The translations under genes and the position numbers were made by a program. 64,000 bases of DNA from Streptomyces sp. CG1. GTDB taxonomy: Bacteria > Actinomycetota > Actinomycetes > Streptomycetales > Streptomycetaceae. The stretch is from positions 2,852,001-2,916,000 of the forward strand of contig NZ_CP163518.1 of assembly GCF_041080625.1 (NCBI RefSeq), read 5' to 3'. Positions within the stretch are counted from its first letter, which is position 1; every line of letters starts with the position of its first letter. The notes under the pieces are model-generated. The model was not told where the DNA came from and did no database searches. It saw nothing but the letters and a program-made list of their open reading frames with translations. Shown in pieces: positions 44,642 to 52,712 of this stretch.

Positions 44642-45375
44642 CGATGACCTTTCTCTGCGTGGGGGACTGCGCCCTCGGGGCCCTCGGGGCCCTTGGCGTT
44701 CCCGGCGGCCTCGGCTGCCTCGGCTGCCTCGGCGGCCTCTGTTGTCGAGGGGAAAGCCCGCTGCACGAAGGACGAGATGTGGGCGTGCAGGGCGAGGGCG
44801 GCGCCGTCGGCGTCGCCGTCGAGCGCGAGCCGCAGAATCTCCCGGTGCTCGGCGGCCTCCCGCTCCCAGGAGGGGTCGGCGGCCCAGGCGACGGCGGAGA
44901 CCAGGGCGGCCTGGTCACGGACCTCGTCGAGCATCCGGCCGAGCAGCGGGTTACCGCAGGGCAGGTACAGGGCGCGGTGGAACTCCCGGTTGGCGAGGGA
45001 GCGTTCGGCGGTATCGGTGGCGGCGTCGGCCCGGGTCAGCGCATCGCGGGCATCCTCCAGGGACACGCCTCGCCCTACGGCCCTTCTCAGCGCCTCGGGC
45101 TCCAGCAGCAGCCGTACATCGTAGACCTCGCGTGCCATGTCCGCGTCCACCCTGCGCACCGTGACGCCCTTGTACTGGCTCATCACGACGAGTCCGGTCC
45201 CCGCGAGGGTCTTCAGCGCCTCGCGCACCGGGGTCTTGGACACCCCGAACTGAGCGGCCAGCTCCGTCTCGACCAGGGCCTGACCTGGTGTCAACTGCCC
45301 CGTCAGGATGCGGTGTTTGATCGCGTCCAGCACGAACTGCGTGCGGGACGGGATCGGGGTGGGCACAGAGGTCAT
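44638..45375 (-). CDS. GntR family regulator (FadR/FCD type)
   Basis: The 245-residue regulator has an N-terminal winged helix (QFVLDAIKHRILTGQLTPGQ, QFGVSKTPVREALKTLAG) and an FCD ligand domain with the metal-binding Asp/His pattern (YDVRLLLEPEALRRAV, NREFHRALYLPCGNPLL, AAEHREILRLALDGD). The C-terminus has EAAEAAEAAEAA and GPEGPEG, coded by short tandem repeats. As first gene of the operon it probably represses the dehydratase genes and itself, through two palindromes upstream. Confidence 0.9.
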   Translation of the reverse strand: MTSVPTPIPSRTQFVLDAIKHRILTGQLTPGQALVETELAAQFGVSKTPVREALKTLAGTGLVVMSQYKGVTVRRVDADMAREVYDVRLLLEPEALRRAVGRGVSLEDARDALTRADAATDTAERSLANREFHRALYLPCGNPLLGRMLDEVRDQAALVSAVAWAADPSWEREAAEHREILRLALDGDADGAALALHAHISSFVQRAFPSTTEAAEAAEAAEAAGNAKGPEGPEGAVPHAEKGHR

Positions 45376-45405
45376 GCGACCCTCTCGGATCTCACATATC
45401 GCGTC

Positions 45406-45428
45406 TCATATATGACGTACGAAGTACG
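45406..45428. promoter_or_regulatory. Tandem palindromes upstream of the GntR gene
   Basis: TCATATATGA (45406-45415, perfect) is followed directly by CGTAC-GAA-GTACG (45416-45428, perfect). They lie 31-53 bp before the GntR start codon, where an autoregulator would bind. FadR-type sites are often short AT-rich palindromes. Confidence 0.5.
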
Positions 45429-45469
45429 ACGCGTTGAAAGTAGGAGGGGACCCGCCTTTCGTCAATGCT

Positions 45470-45904
45470 TCCGACAAAGGAAGCGGGAGACCGCGACGGC
45501 TCGTGCGGTGGCCTCCTGGCGGGTGAGCGTGGGACCGACGCGGGTGACGTGCAGGGCGCGTACACGGGCGTCGAGGGCGGTGCCCCGGCGTCCTCGGGCG
45601 TCAGATGCACCTGCTCCCGGTGTTCGCTCTCGCGATGCGCGCCGATGCCGGCCTCGCCGAGGAACAGGCCGGCGCGCGAGGCGAGTTCGCCGAAGGCACG
45701 ACAGAGGGGGCCGCTGCCGGGTGTCGGCCAACAGCCCTACGGCGCTTGCCCCGCCCGTCCGGCGGAGCCACCGGCGCCGTGGTCGGTGTGCAGAGGGGAG
45801 ATCCAGATCGCGGTGAGACGCGCGGGATCCGTGTGCCGTTGCAACGCGGCGAAAGCACCAGGCCCCGCGTCCACGCACACCTCGGCACCCCCGCCGGACA
45901 GCAG
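45470..45904 (-). pseudogene. Metallo-beta-lactamase-fold hydrolase remnant
   Basis: Three blocks typical of an MBL-fold hydrolase lie in different minus-strand frames. The first (45904-45737) reads VDAGPGAFAALQRHTDPARL and WISPLHTDHG, then stops; the HxHxDH motif has lost its first His (P instead). The second (about 45719-45580) reads FGELASRAGLFLGEAG and VHLTPEDAG. The third (about 45549-45470) reads VTRVGPTLTRQEATARAVA. The middle of the protein is missing. This decayed gene explains the 626-bp stretch without intact coding sequence. Confidence 0.7.
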
Positions 45905-46001
45905 TGCCGGGAGAGTACGACGGTCCGTGCGCGTCAGGTGCCCGAGGCACTCTGGCGCCCTGCTCGGCCAGGGAGCGCAGGCCGGGGATGTGGCACAGGC
46001 T

Positions 46002-46583
46002 CTAGGGGCGCCACCCCGGATCCCGGCCGCTCAGGCCGACCGCCCGGTCCAGCAGGGGCGCGTTCGCCGGGACCGGGACGACCGGGCCGAAGAGGCCGCC
46101 GCCACGGTTCGGGTCGTCGGCCGCGGCGTGGAGGAAGACTAGGGCCGAGTCGAGGGCGGCGGGGTCGGGGGCGTAGGACAGGCCGGTGGCGCGGGCCAGG
46201 TCCCAGCCATGGATGACCAGTTCGTCGGCGACGACGGCGCCGGCGACCTCGCCCGGCAGATCCACGCCGCCCGCGCGGGTCATGCCGGTCCAGGCCTCCG
46301 GGGCGCGCCAGGCGTCGGCGAGTTCGTCGAGGACCTTGGGCAGTTCCTCGCGCCAGCCGGGGCCGATGTCCGGGACGGCGGCGGTCGGGTTGGTGTCGGT
46401 CGTCGCACCGAGGTCCTTGCGGGCGGCGTCACGGAACGCCACGGACAGCATCTGGATATGGCCCAGCAGGTTCCGTACCGCGCACTCCGGGCACGGGGTG
46501 GGGCCGGTCAGCTGGTCGTCGGTCACGGACTCGGCGAGCCGTGCGACGATCCGGGTCTGCGGGCCGAGGTCGACGATGGTCAT
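46002..46583 (-). CDS. TIGR03086-type DinB/maleylpyruvate isomerase-like protein
   Basis: The 193-residue protein has the pattern of metal-binding actinobacterial proteins: DQLTGPTPCPECAVRNLLGH (His ligand), then DELVIHGWDLARATG with the second His. The C-terminus FLHAAADDPNRGGGLFGPVV is typical. Mycothiol-dependent or related transferase activity is inferred. The ATG at 46583 is clear, and the start lies 3 bp after the stop of the upstream membrane protein gene. Confidence 0.85.
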   Translation of the reverse strand: MTIVDLGPQTRIVARLAESVTDDQLTGPTPCPECAVRNLLGHIQMLSVAFRDAARKDLGATTDTNPTAAVPDIGPGWREELPKVLDELADAWRAPEAWTGMTRAGGVDLPGEVAGAVVADELVIHGWDLARATGLSYAPDPAALDSALVFLHAAADDPNRGGGLFGPVVPVPANAPLLDRAVGLSGRDPGWRP

Positions 46584-46586
46584 GTC

Positions 46587-47033
46587 TCACTCCTTCACGG
46601 TGGCACTCCTCGTACGCAGTGCTGACCGGCCGGCCCGCCGGAACTCATCGGCGGCGCGCAACCGCCGCCACGGGGAGCGCCCGCCGCCGAGGCACCACAC
46701 CGCGATCACCGGGTCGCACAGCGCGCAGCCGAACGAGGAGTCGTGGGCGAACGGGATGATCGGGTGGCCCTTGAGATGGTGCACGACGTCCCAGACCGTG
46801 TGCAGCAGCCAGCCGACGCCGGTCCAGGCCCAGGAGTCCAGGCCCTTGTAGGCGACGAACGTGGCCACCGCGGTGAACGCGAACTCCCAGCCCCCGAGGC
46901 CGCCGCCGCTGAGATAGGCGGCGCCCGCACCGGCCACCATGACCGCGTTGAAGCGGCGCCGGTGCGGTTCCGGGACGAGGGACATGAGGAGGACGTAGAG
47001 GAGACCGATCAGGATCGGGGCGAGGTAGCGCAT
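46587..47033 (-). CDS. DUF6010-like membrane protein
   Basis: The 148-residue protein has four predicted transmembrane segments (APILIGLLYVLLMSLV, FNAVMVAGAGAAYLSGGG, FAFTAVATFVAYKGL, GWLLHTVWDVVHHLKG) and a CALCDP motif near residue 104. The pattern YLSGGGLGGWEF and HTVWDVVHH belongs, I believe, to DUF6010. Function unknown. It starts a short operon with the TIGR03086 protein. Confidence 0.75.
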   Translation of the reverse strand: MRYLAPILIGLLYVLLMSLVPEPHRRRFNAVMVAGAGAAYLSGGGLGGWEFAFTAVATFVAYKGLDSWAWTGVGWLLHTVWDVVHHLKGHPIIPFAHDSSFGCALCDPVIAVWCLGGGRSPWRRLRAADEFRRAGRSALRTRSATVKE

Positions 47034-47176
47034 GGCGCCGACATTAGGTTCGGGCCGGAGCGCGCCCCAGGGGCATTACTGACAGGTTCCGACGGATTGC
47101 CGCCGTCAGGGACAGGACCCGCGTAAGGCACCTTGCCGATCCGACCGGGCTCGCCTTAGACCCACGATGAGCAGGC

Positions 47177-48408
47177 ATGACGACTTCCTGGACGCTGCTG
47201 CGCGTGCTGCGGGACCGCAACGCGGGGCTGTATCTCACGAGCCTGGTGGTGTCGGCCTTCGGCACCTCCTCGCTGTCGCTGGCGGCGGGCGTGTGGGTCA
47301 AGGACCTCACCGGGTCCGACGGCCTGCCCGCCCTGTGCTTCCTCGCCGCCTGGCCCCCGCCCTCGCCGGTCCGGCACTGGGCACGCTCGCCGACCGCGTG
47401 CGCCGCAAGCCCCTGCTCATCGCCCTGAACCTGGGGCTCGCCGCCGTACTCCCGACGCTCTTCACCGTCCACCCGCCCGACGGACTGTGGCTGCTGTTCA
47501 CCGTCCTGCTGCTGTACGGCACGGTCGGCGTGGTCGGGGACGCCGCCGAGTCGGCCCTGGTCACCGCCGCCGTCCCGGGCGACCTCCTCGGCGACTTCAA
47601 CGGGCTGCGGATGACCGTCGCGGAGGGCATGAAGCTCGTCGCCCCGCTGACCGGGGCGGGCCTGTACGCGGCCTTCGGCGGACCGGCGGTCGCCTGTCTG
47701 GACGCGGTCACCTTCGTGCTCGCCGCCTGGCTGTGCGCCCTGCTGCGGGTGCGCGAGGAGCGGCCCGTGCGGTCCGCCGGCGGTTGGCGGATGGAAACCG
47801 CCGAGGGCGTCCGGCACCTCTGGGGTCACCCCGAGTTGCGCACGCTGGTCCAAGCTGGGGGTACGACGATGCTCCTCGCCTCACTGAGCAGTACGACGGT
47901 GTACGCCGTGGTGGACCGCCTCGGCCACTCCCCCGCCTGGACGGGCGTGCTGTACGCCTTCCAGGGCGCCGGTTCGGTGACGGCCGGGCTCGTCTCGGGA
48001 ATCGCGCTACGGCGGCTCGGCGGGCGCTGGTTCGGGGCGGCGGGGATCGCGCTGACGGCGGTCGCGGTCGCCGCGCGGGCGGTGCCGTCGGACGCGGTGG
48101 CCCTCGCGTCCGCCGTGGCGATCGGCCTGGGCCTGCCCTGTGTGCTCGTCGCGACGTTCACCGCCGTCCAGCAGCAGACGCCCGGCCCGCTGCTGGGCCG
48201 GGCGACGGCCACCGCCAACACCCTCGTCTTCACGCCCAGCGTCGTCGGGCTGGGCGTCGGGGCGGGCCTGGTCGAACTGGCCTCGCCGGCGCTGCTGTTG
48301 CCGCTCTACGGCCTCGCGCTGCTCCTGACGGCCACAGCACTCGCTCAGCGCGCCGACAGCGCCCGGCGTACCGCTGCCAGATCCGGGTCCGACGCCAACC
48401 CGGCGTGA
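47177..48408 (+). pseudogene. MFS transporter, frameshifted near codon 59
   Basis: The N-terminal part (MTTSWTLLRVLRDRNAGLYL, FGTSSLSLAAGVWVKDLTG) is in one frame up to about 47352. The rest (APALAGPALGTLADRVRRKP, then nine or more helices to 48408) is in another. At 47351 the sequence TGGCCCCCGCC would read correctly as WAPA with one extra G, so a single G looks lost. It may be a true mutation or a sequencing error. Family: 12-helix drug/sugar MFS exporter (ENTS/MFS_3-like). The 3' end overlaps the convergent gene by 64 bp. Confidence 0.8.
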
Positions 48409-49508
48409 TAGAGCCGCAGTTCCGTCGCACCTCGCGCACGCGCGCGTGCCGTGTCCGCCGCGAGCGTGCCGGGGCTGCCGCCCATCCCGGAGACCACGGT
48501 GAAGTTGGCGGCCAGCACCGTCTCCTCCCGGGAGTGTTCGGCGAAGGGCGCCAGCAGGGCCGTACCGCCCGCGCAGGGCACCACCACACCGTCGGCGACG
48601 GAGAGGACACGAGCGGGGTCGACGCCGGCGTTGGCTCCGCAGTGGTAGGAGACGGGGTCGGCGTGCAGCAGCACCTGGAAGCCGGCGGGTGCGGCGGCGC
48701 GTACAGCGGCTACGGCCTCCTCCTGGAGGGTGCCGGCGGTTTCCTCGCGCCACGCGCGCGTGCGGGCCGCCGTCTCCTCGCCGAGCAGCTTCGCGACCGT
48801 CGGCCAGCCCTCGTCGTCCGCCGCGCCCCGCCACAGCGGCTCCAGCGCGGCCCGCACGGATGCGGCCAACTCGTCGGCGTCCAGGCCCTGTTCGCCGTAC
48901 CCGGCGCGACAGGACGGGCAGAAGCACAGGGACATCAGGTACTGCCCGGCCTCACCGAGACCGACGCCGGAGATCTTGTCGTGGGCGTGCGGATGCGCGA
49001 GTCCGTACCAGCCGAGGGACTCCAGCTCGGTGCCGTACGCGCCGGGCCGTACGGCGGCCTCGGCGGCCAGGTCGACCAGGAACGCGCGCGTGGCGGGCTG
49101 GGCGACGCAGGGCGCCCACGGGTAGCGGTCGCCGTAGGCGTTGACGACCGAGGTGTCCGGATGTTCGGCGCCCAGGCGGGAGTTGTGGGCCAGGACGACC
49201 CAGGTGTGCACCTCCAGACCGGCCGCCGCAAGGGCCCGCGCGGCCTCGCCGTAGGCGTCGCCCCGGGCCCAGCGCCCGGCGGGGTACGGCCTGAGGCCCC
49301 GGCCCGCCCAGCGGTCGCCCGGCGGGTAGAGGACGGCCGCGTACTCGGCGGTGACGATGCGGTGGCGGGGGTGGCGAGGGGTCAGGGCGCGGGTGGAGTG
49401 GTAGGCGGCGGCGAGGGTCACCTGCTCCACACCGAGCCCGGCGATGCGCGCCGGGGCCTCGGGGTCCCCGTTGACGTCCCAGGGATAGACGAACGCCGAC
49501 GCTTTCAC
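48345..49508 (-). CDS. Unrecognised enzyme linked to uronate catabolism, TIM-barrel-like
   Basis: This 387-residue cytoplasmic protein has no signal peptide. It has alternating strand/helix pattern, FVYPWDVNGDPEAPARIAG at the start, WVVLAHNSRLG, LESLGWYGLAHPHAHDKI (His-rich possible active site) and a CFCPSCRAGYG zinc-type CxxC motif near residue 180. I do not recognise the family firmly; it resembles glycoside-hydrolase-like barrels. GTG 49508 has GGAGGG upstream at a 7-bp gap. It follows the ketodeoxyglucarate dehydratase by 31 bp and is probably in the same operon, which suggests a role in uronate or oligouronide use. Confidence 0.75.
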   Translation of the reverse strand: MKASAFVYPWDVNGDPEAPARIAGLGVEQVTLAAAYHSTRALTPRHPRHRIVTAEYAAVLYPPGDRWAGRGLRPYPAGRWARGDAYGEAARALAAAGLEVHTWVVLAHNSRLGAEHPDTSVVNAYGDRYPWAPCVAQPATRAFLVDLAAEAAVRPGAYGTELESLGWYGLAHPHAHDKISGVGLGEAGQYLMSLCFCPSCRAGYGEQGLDADELAASVRAALEPLWRGAADDEGWPTVAKLLGEETAARTRAWREETAGTLQEEAVAAVRAAAPAGFQVLLHADPVSYHCGANAGVDPARVLSVADGVVVPCAGGTALLAPFAEHSREETVLAANFTVVSGMGGSPGTLAADTARARARGATELRLYHAGLASDPDLAAVRRALSAR

Positions 49509-49539
49509 GCGTGCTCCCTCCAGCCGTACGGACACTCGC

Positions 49540-50481
49540 TCACGCGTCCTCCTCCAGCAGCGCGTATCCCCGCTCGATCAGCTGGGCGAGCTGTTTGACG
49601 TGGTCCTCCGCCGGCTCGTGCAGCGGGGGCCGGACCTCGCCGACGTCCAGGCCGCGCAGCCGTACGCCCGCCTTGACCAGGGAGACGGCGTAGCCGCGGC
49701 CCTGGTCGCGCAGTTCCACGAACGGGCGGTAGAAGCCGTCCAGAAGGCGCCGCAGGGTCGCCGTGTCGCCGGAGGTCAGGGCCCGGTGGTAGGCAAGGGC
49801 GACTTCGGGGGCGAAGCAGAAGACGGCCGAGGAGTACAGCGTGACACCGAGGGCGTGGTAGGCGAGCTGGGTCTGCTCGGCGGTGGGCAGGCCGTTGAAG
49901 TACAGGAAGTCGCCGGGGACTTCGGTGCGTACGGCGCTGATGATCCGCTGCATCAGGTCGAGGTCGCCGAGGCCGTCCTTGAGTCCGGCGATCCCGTCGG
50001 TGCGGGCGAGTTCGACCACCGTCCGCGGGGTGAAGACGGCGTTGTCGCGCTGGTAGACGATGACCGGCAGCGCGGTGGCCGCGGCGATCTCCCGGTAGTG
50101 CCGCAGCAGGCCTTCCTGGCCGGCGAGGACGAGGTAGGGCGGCATGGCGAGGAGGCCGTCGGCGCCGGCCGCCCCGGCGAGACGCGCGTAGCGGACGGCG
50201 AGCGCGGTGCCGTAGCCGGCGCCCGCGACGACCGGGACGCGTCCGCCGGCCGCCTCGACGGCCACCCGGACGCAGGCCTCGAACTCCTCCGGCAGCAGCG
50301 CGTGGAACTCCCCGGTGCCGCAGCAGGCGAACACGGCGGCGGCGCCGGCGGCGACGCCCCGGCGGACATGGGTGCGGTAGACGTCGAGATCGAGTGAGCC
50401 GTCGGGGCCGTAGGCCGTGACCGGGAAGAAGAGCGGCCCGCGCGGGTCGCGGAGCCGTTCGGTGAGAGGGGCTGGCGTCAC
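49540..50481 (-). CDS. kdgD: 5-dehydro-4-deoxyglucarate dehydratase
   Basis: The 313-residue dihydrodipicolinate synthase-fold enzyme dehydrates and decarboxylates 5-keto-4-deoxyglucarate to 2-oxoglutarate semialdehyde. GTGEFHALLPEEFEA, the tyrosine in PVIVYQRDNAVF and the Schiff-base lysine K168 in IAGLKDGLGDLDLM match this subfamily. GTG 50481 has AAGGGAG upstream; a longer start adds 22 residues lying over the promoter motif. It is divergent from uronate dehydrogenase, so the two act in one pathway. Confidence 0.88.
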   Translation of the reverse strand: MTPAPLTERLRDPRGPLFFPVTAYGPDGSLDLDVYRTHVRRGVAAGAAAVFACCGTGEFHALLPEEFEACVRVAVEAAGGRVPVVAGAGYGTALAVRYARLAGAAGADGLLAMPPYLVLAGQEGLLRHYREIAAATALPVIVYQRDNAVFTPRTVVELARTDGIAGLKDGLGDLDLMQRIISAVRTEVPGDFLYFNGLPTAEQTQLAYHALGVTLYSSAVFCFAPEVALAYHRALTSGDTATLRRLLDGFYRPFVELRDQGRGYAVSLVKAGVRLRGLDVGEVRPPLHEPAEDHVKQLAQLIERGYALLEEDA

Positions 50482-50507
50482 GGGCTCTCCCTTGAGACAC
50501 ACCGGTG

Positions 50508-50537
50508 CATGTTTCTGATCCACGTCCATATTTCTGA
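50508..50537. promoter_or_regulatory. Two copies of a CATRTTTCTGA motif at the kdgD promoter
   Basis: CATGTTTCTGA (50508-50518) and CATATTTCTGA (50527-50537) are direct repeats 19 bp apart in the leader just past the kdgD -10. On the minus strand they read TCAGAAAYATG. A third, inverted copy lies at the udh promoter. Confidence 0.5.
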
Positions 50538-50545
50538 ACGCATCC

Positions 50546-50575
50546 ACGCTACGGGGCCCCCTTATGGCAGGTCAA
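50546..50575 (-). promoter_or_regulatory. kdgD promoter
   Basis: Minus-strand TTGACC (50575-50570) and TAGCGT (50551-50546) with an 18-bp spacer. The start point should fall near 50539, next to the repeated motif. Confidence 0.45.
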
Positions 50576-50624
50576 GCAGCCAAATCGGCATTGAGGGAGC
50601 GAATTCACGCACGCCACGCCACAC

Positions 50625-50654
50625 TTGACGGTGCACGGCAACCATCCTTAGCTT
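50625..50654 (+). promoter_or_regulatory. udh promoter
   Basis: TTGACG (50625-50630) and TAGCTT (50649-50654) with an 18-bp spacer, 39 bp before the udh ATG. The predicted start point falls on the CAGAAATGTG element. Confidence 0.5.
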
Positions 50655-50657
50655 GTC

Positions 50658-50667
50658 CAGAAATGTG
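50658..50667. promoter_or_regulatory. CAGAAATGTG element at the udh start point
   Basis: The reverse complement, CACATTTCTG, matches the CATRTTTCTGA copies at the kdgD promoter. It lies just after the udh -10. Confidence 0.45.
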
Positions 50668-50693
50668 AATGCCGTACACAAGGAGAACCGAGG

Positions 50694-51503
50694 ATGCCCG
50701 CTCCCCGCACCGTTCTGCTCACCGGCGCCGCCGGCGGGCTCGGCACCCTGATGCGGTCCCTGCTGCCGGCGTACGGCTACACGCTGCGCCTGTTCGATGC
50801 GCGCCCCGTCGACGGCGAGCCGGACGCGATCACCGCCGACCTCGGTGACACGGCGGCGCTGCGCGAGGCCGTACGGGGCGTGGACGCGATCCTCCACCTC
50901 GCGGGCATCTCCCTGGAAGCCCCCTTCGAGAAGATCCTGAAGTCCAACATCGAGGGCACCTACAACCTCTACGAGGCCGCCCGCCGGGAGGGCGTGCCCC
51001 GGATCGTCTTCGCCTCCTCCAACCACGCCGTCGGCTACACCCCGGCCCCGCGCTCGGGCCGGCCACTGATCCCGATCGACACCCCGCGCCGCCCGGACAC
51101 CTTCTACGGCCTGTCCAAGTCCTTCGGCGAGGACCTCGCCCAGCTGTACTGGGACAGGCACGGCCTGGAGACCGTGTCCGTGCGCATCGGCTCCTGCTTC
51201 CCGGAGCCGACGAGCGTGCGCATGCTCTCGGTGTGGATGAGCCCGGCCGACGGCGCCCGCCTCTTCCACGCGGCCCTGACCGCCGAGCGGGTCGGCCACA
51301 CCGTCGTCTACGGCTCCTCCGCCAACACCCGGCTGTGGTGGGACCTGACCAGCGCACGGGCGCTCGGCTACGCGCCGCAGGACGACTCCGAGCCGTACGC
51401 CGAGAAGCTGATCGCCGAACAGGGCGAGCTGGACCCGGAGAACCCGGCACACAGCCACCTCGGCGGGCACTTCGTGAACGATCCGCCGATCTGGCCGTAC
51501 TGA
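50694..51503 (+). CDS. udh: Uronate dehydrogenase
   Basis: The 269-residue short-chain dehydrogenase oxidises galacturonate or glucuronate to an aldarolactone with NAD+. The nucleotide motif is TGAAGGLG (10-17) and the catalytic Y138-x-x-x-K142 lies in FYGLSKSFGE. GISLEAPFEKIL, IVFASSNHAVGY, VRIGSCFPEP and the C-terminal FVNDP closely follow the bacterial uronate dehydrogenases. ATG 50694 has AAGGAG before it. Divergent from kdgD, which acts later in the same route; lactonase and glucarate dehydratase steps are not seen in this window. Confidence 0.92.
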   Translation: MPAPRTVLLTGAAGGLGTLMRSLLPAYGYTLRLFDARPVDGEPDAITADLGDTAALREAVRGVDAILHLAGISLEAPFEKILKSNIEGTYNLYEAARREGVPRIVFASSNHAVGYTPAPRSGRPLIPIDTPRRPDTFYGLSKSFGEDLAQLYWDRHGLETVSVRIGSCFPEPTSVRMLSVWMSPADGARLFHAALTAERVGHTVVYGSSANTRLWWDLTSARALGYAPQDDSEPYAEKLIAEQGELDPENPAHSHLGGHFVNDPPIWPY

Positions 51504-51863
51504 ACCGCTGGAGGACCGCACGGAAACCCACCGAGGGCTCGGGCGGCACACCGAGCACCCCCCGTCGCCCGGGAGCGAAACCCTGGGCGGCCGGAAGTAG
51601 AGCTCCGGGCGGCGGAAAACGCACCTCCGAATGCACGGGCGGGCACCGAACGGGCCCGCCCGCCGTCGCATCCGGGCATCCGGGGCGCCCGCTCCCACCC
51701 CGCCCCCCACGACCCCGCAGGTCCGCGCCGGGCACCCCGCCCCGCAAACGGACACAGACGGGCAGGATCGGGCTCACAATAGACCTGGTAAGCGCCGCGC
51801 GCCCCCGGTAGAACTTCCCCCAAGAGCCCGAACGGGCAGCTCCACGGGAGGGTGGGTGACGAT
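51504..51863. other. Intergenic region between udh and the DeoR gene
   Basis: 360 bp without a gene. It holds the hairpin at 51636-51662 and, near 51590-51620, two imperfect GGGCGGC(C)GGAA direct repeats. No convincing -10/-35 pair for the DeoR gene is visible, and nothing else stands out. Confidence 0.6.
51636..51662 (+). terminator. Terminator after udh
   Basis: CGGGCGGGC (51636-51644) and GCCCGCCCG (51654-51662) form a perfect 9-bp stem with a 9-nt loop. Confidence 0.65.
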
Positions 51864-52634
51864 ATGAGCGTGAGGACGGCGGAAGAACGCCAGCGCGCGA
51901 TCGTGCTGGCCGCGCGTGCGACCGGCTCGGTCGACGTCACCGCGCTGGCCGCCCAGCTCGGCGTGGCCAAGGAGACCATCCGGCGCGATCTGCGCGCCCT
52001 GGAGGACCACGGTCTGGTCCGTCGTACACACGGCGGCGCCTATCCGGTGGAGAGCGCCGGCTTCGAGACGACGCTCGCCTTCCGGGCCACCAGCCACGTC
52101 CCCGAGAAGCGCCGGATCGCGGCCGCCGCGGCCGAGTTGCTCGGGGACGCCGAGACGGTCTTCGTGGACGAGGGGTTCACCCCGCAGCTCATCGCCGAGG
52201 CCCTGCCGACCGACCGGCCGCTGACCGTGGTCACCGCGTCCTTGCCGGTCGCGGGCTCCCTCGCCGAGGCCGAGAACATGTCGGTCCTGCTCCTCGGCGG
52301 GCGAGTGCGGGCCGGCACGCTGGCCACCGTCGACCACTGGACGACGAAGATGCTCGCGGGTTTCGTCGTCGATCTCGCCTTCATCGGCGCCAACGGCATC
52401 TCCCGCGAGCACGGCCTGACCACGCCCGACCCCGCGGTCAGCGAGGTCAAGGCGCAGGCGATGCGGGCCGCCCGGCGCACCGTCTTCGCGGGCGTGCACA
52501 CCAAATTCGGCGCGGTCAGCTTCTGCCGGTTCGCCGAGATCAGCGCCTTGGAGGCGATCGTGACGAGTACCCAGCTCCCGGCCGCCGAAGCTCACCGCTA
52601 CTCCCTGCTGGGCCCGCAGGTCATCCGGGTCTGA
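51864..52634 (+). CDS. DeoR family transcriptional regulator
   Basis: The 256-residue regulator has an N-terminal helix-turn-helix (VDVTALAAQLGVAKETIRRD, LEDHGLVRRTHGGAYPVE) and a sugar-phosphate-sensing domain (VFVDEGFTPQLIAEALP, LLLGGRVRAGTLATVDHWT, AFIGANGISREHGLTTPD). ATG 51864 is preceded by GGGAGGG at 51846-51852; the GTG at 51852 would swallow part of that site. It lies just ahead of a sugar transporter operon and probably controls it. Confidence 0.9.
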   Translation: MSVRTAEERQRAIVLAARATGSVDVTALAAQLGVAKETIRRDLRALEDHGLVRRTHGGAYPVESAGFETTLAFRATSHVPEKRRIAAAAAELLGDAETVFVDEGFTPQLIAEALPTDRPLTVVTASLPVAGSLAEAENMSVLLLGGRVRAGTLATVDHWTTKMLAGFVVDLAFIGANGISREHGLTTPDPAVSEVKAQAMRAARRTVFAGVHTKFGAVSFCRFAEISALEAIVTSTQLPAAEAHRYSLLGPQVIRV

Positions 52635-52676
52635 GGGGGCGGCTCGTCCACCTCGACGGGCGCCCCCAGCGACAAA

Positions 52677-52693
52677 ATGTCCATTATGTTCAT
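52677..52693. promoter_or_regulatory. ATGTYCAT direct repeats before the transporter operon
   Basis: ATGTCCAT (52677-52684) and ATGTTCAT (52686-52693), 9 bp apart, 20 bp before the binding-protein ATG. The 9-bp step suits a multimeric DeoR-type repressor. Confidence 0.4.
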
Positions 52694-52712
52694 ATAAGTC
52701 CAGGAGCGATCC

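Noticed and set aside
45462..45950. 162-codon minus-strand frame as a new gene
   Set aside because: Only its end resembles an MBL-fold protein. Other MBL blocks lie in other frames, so it is part of a remnant.
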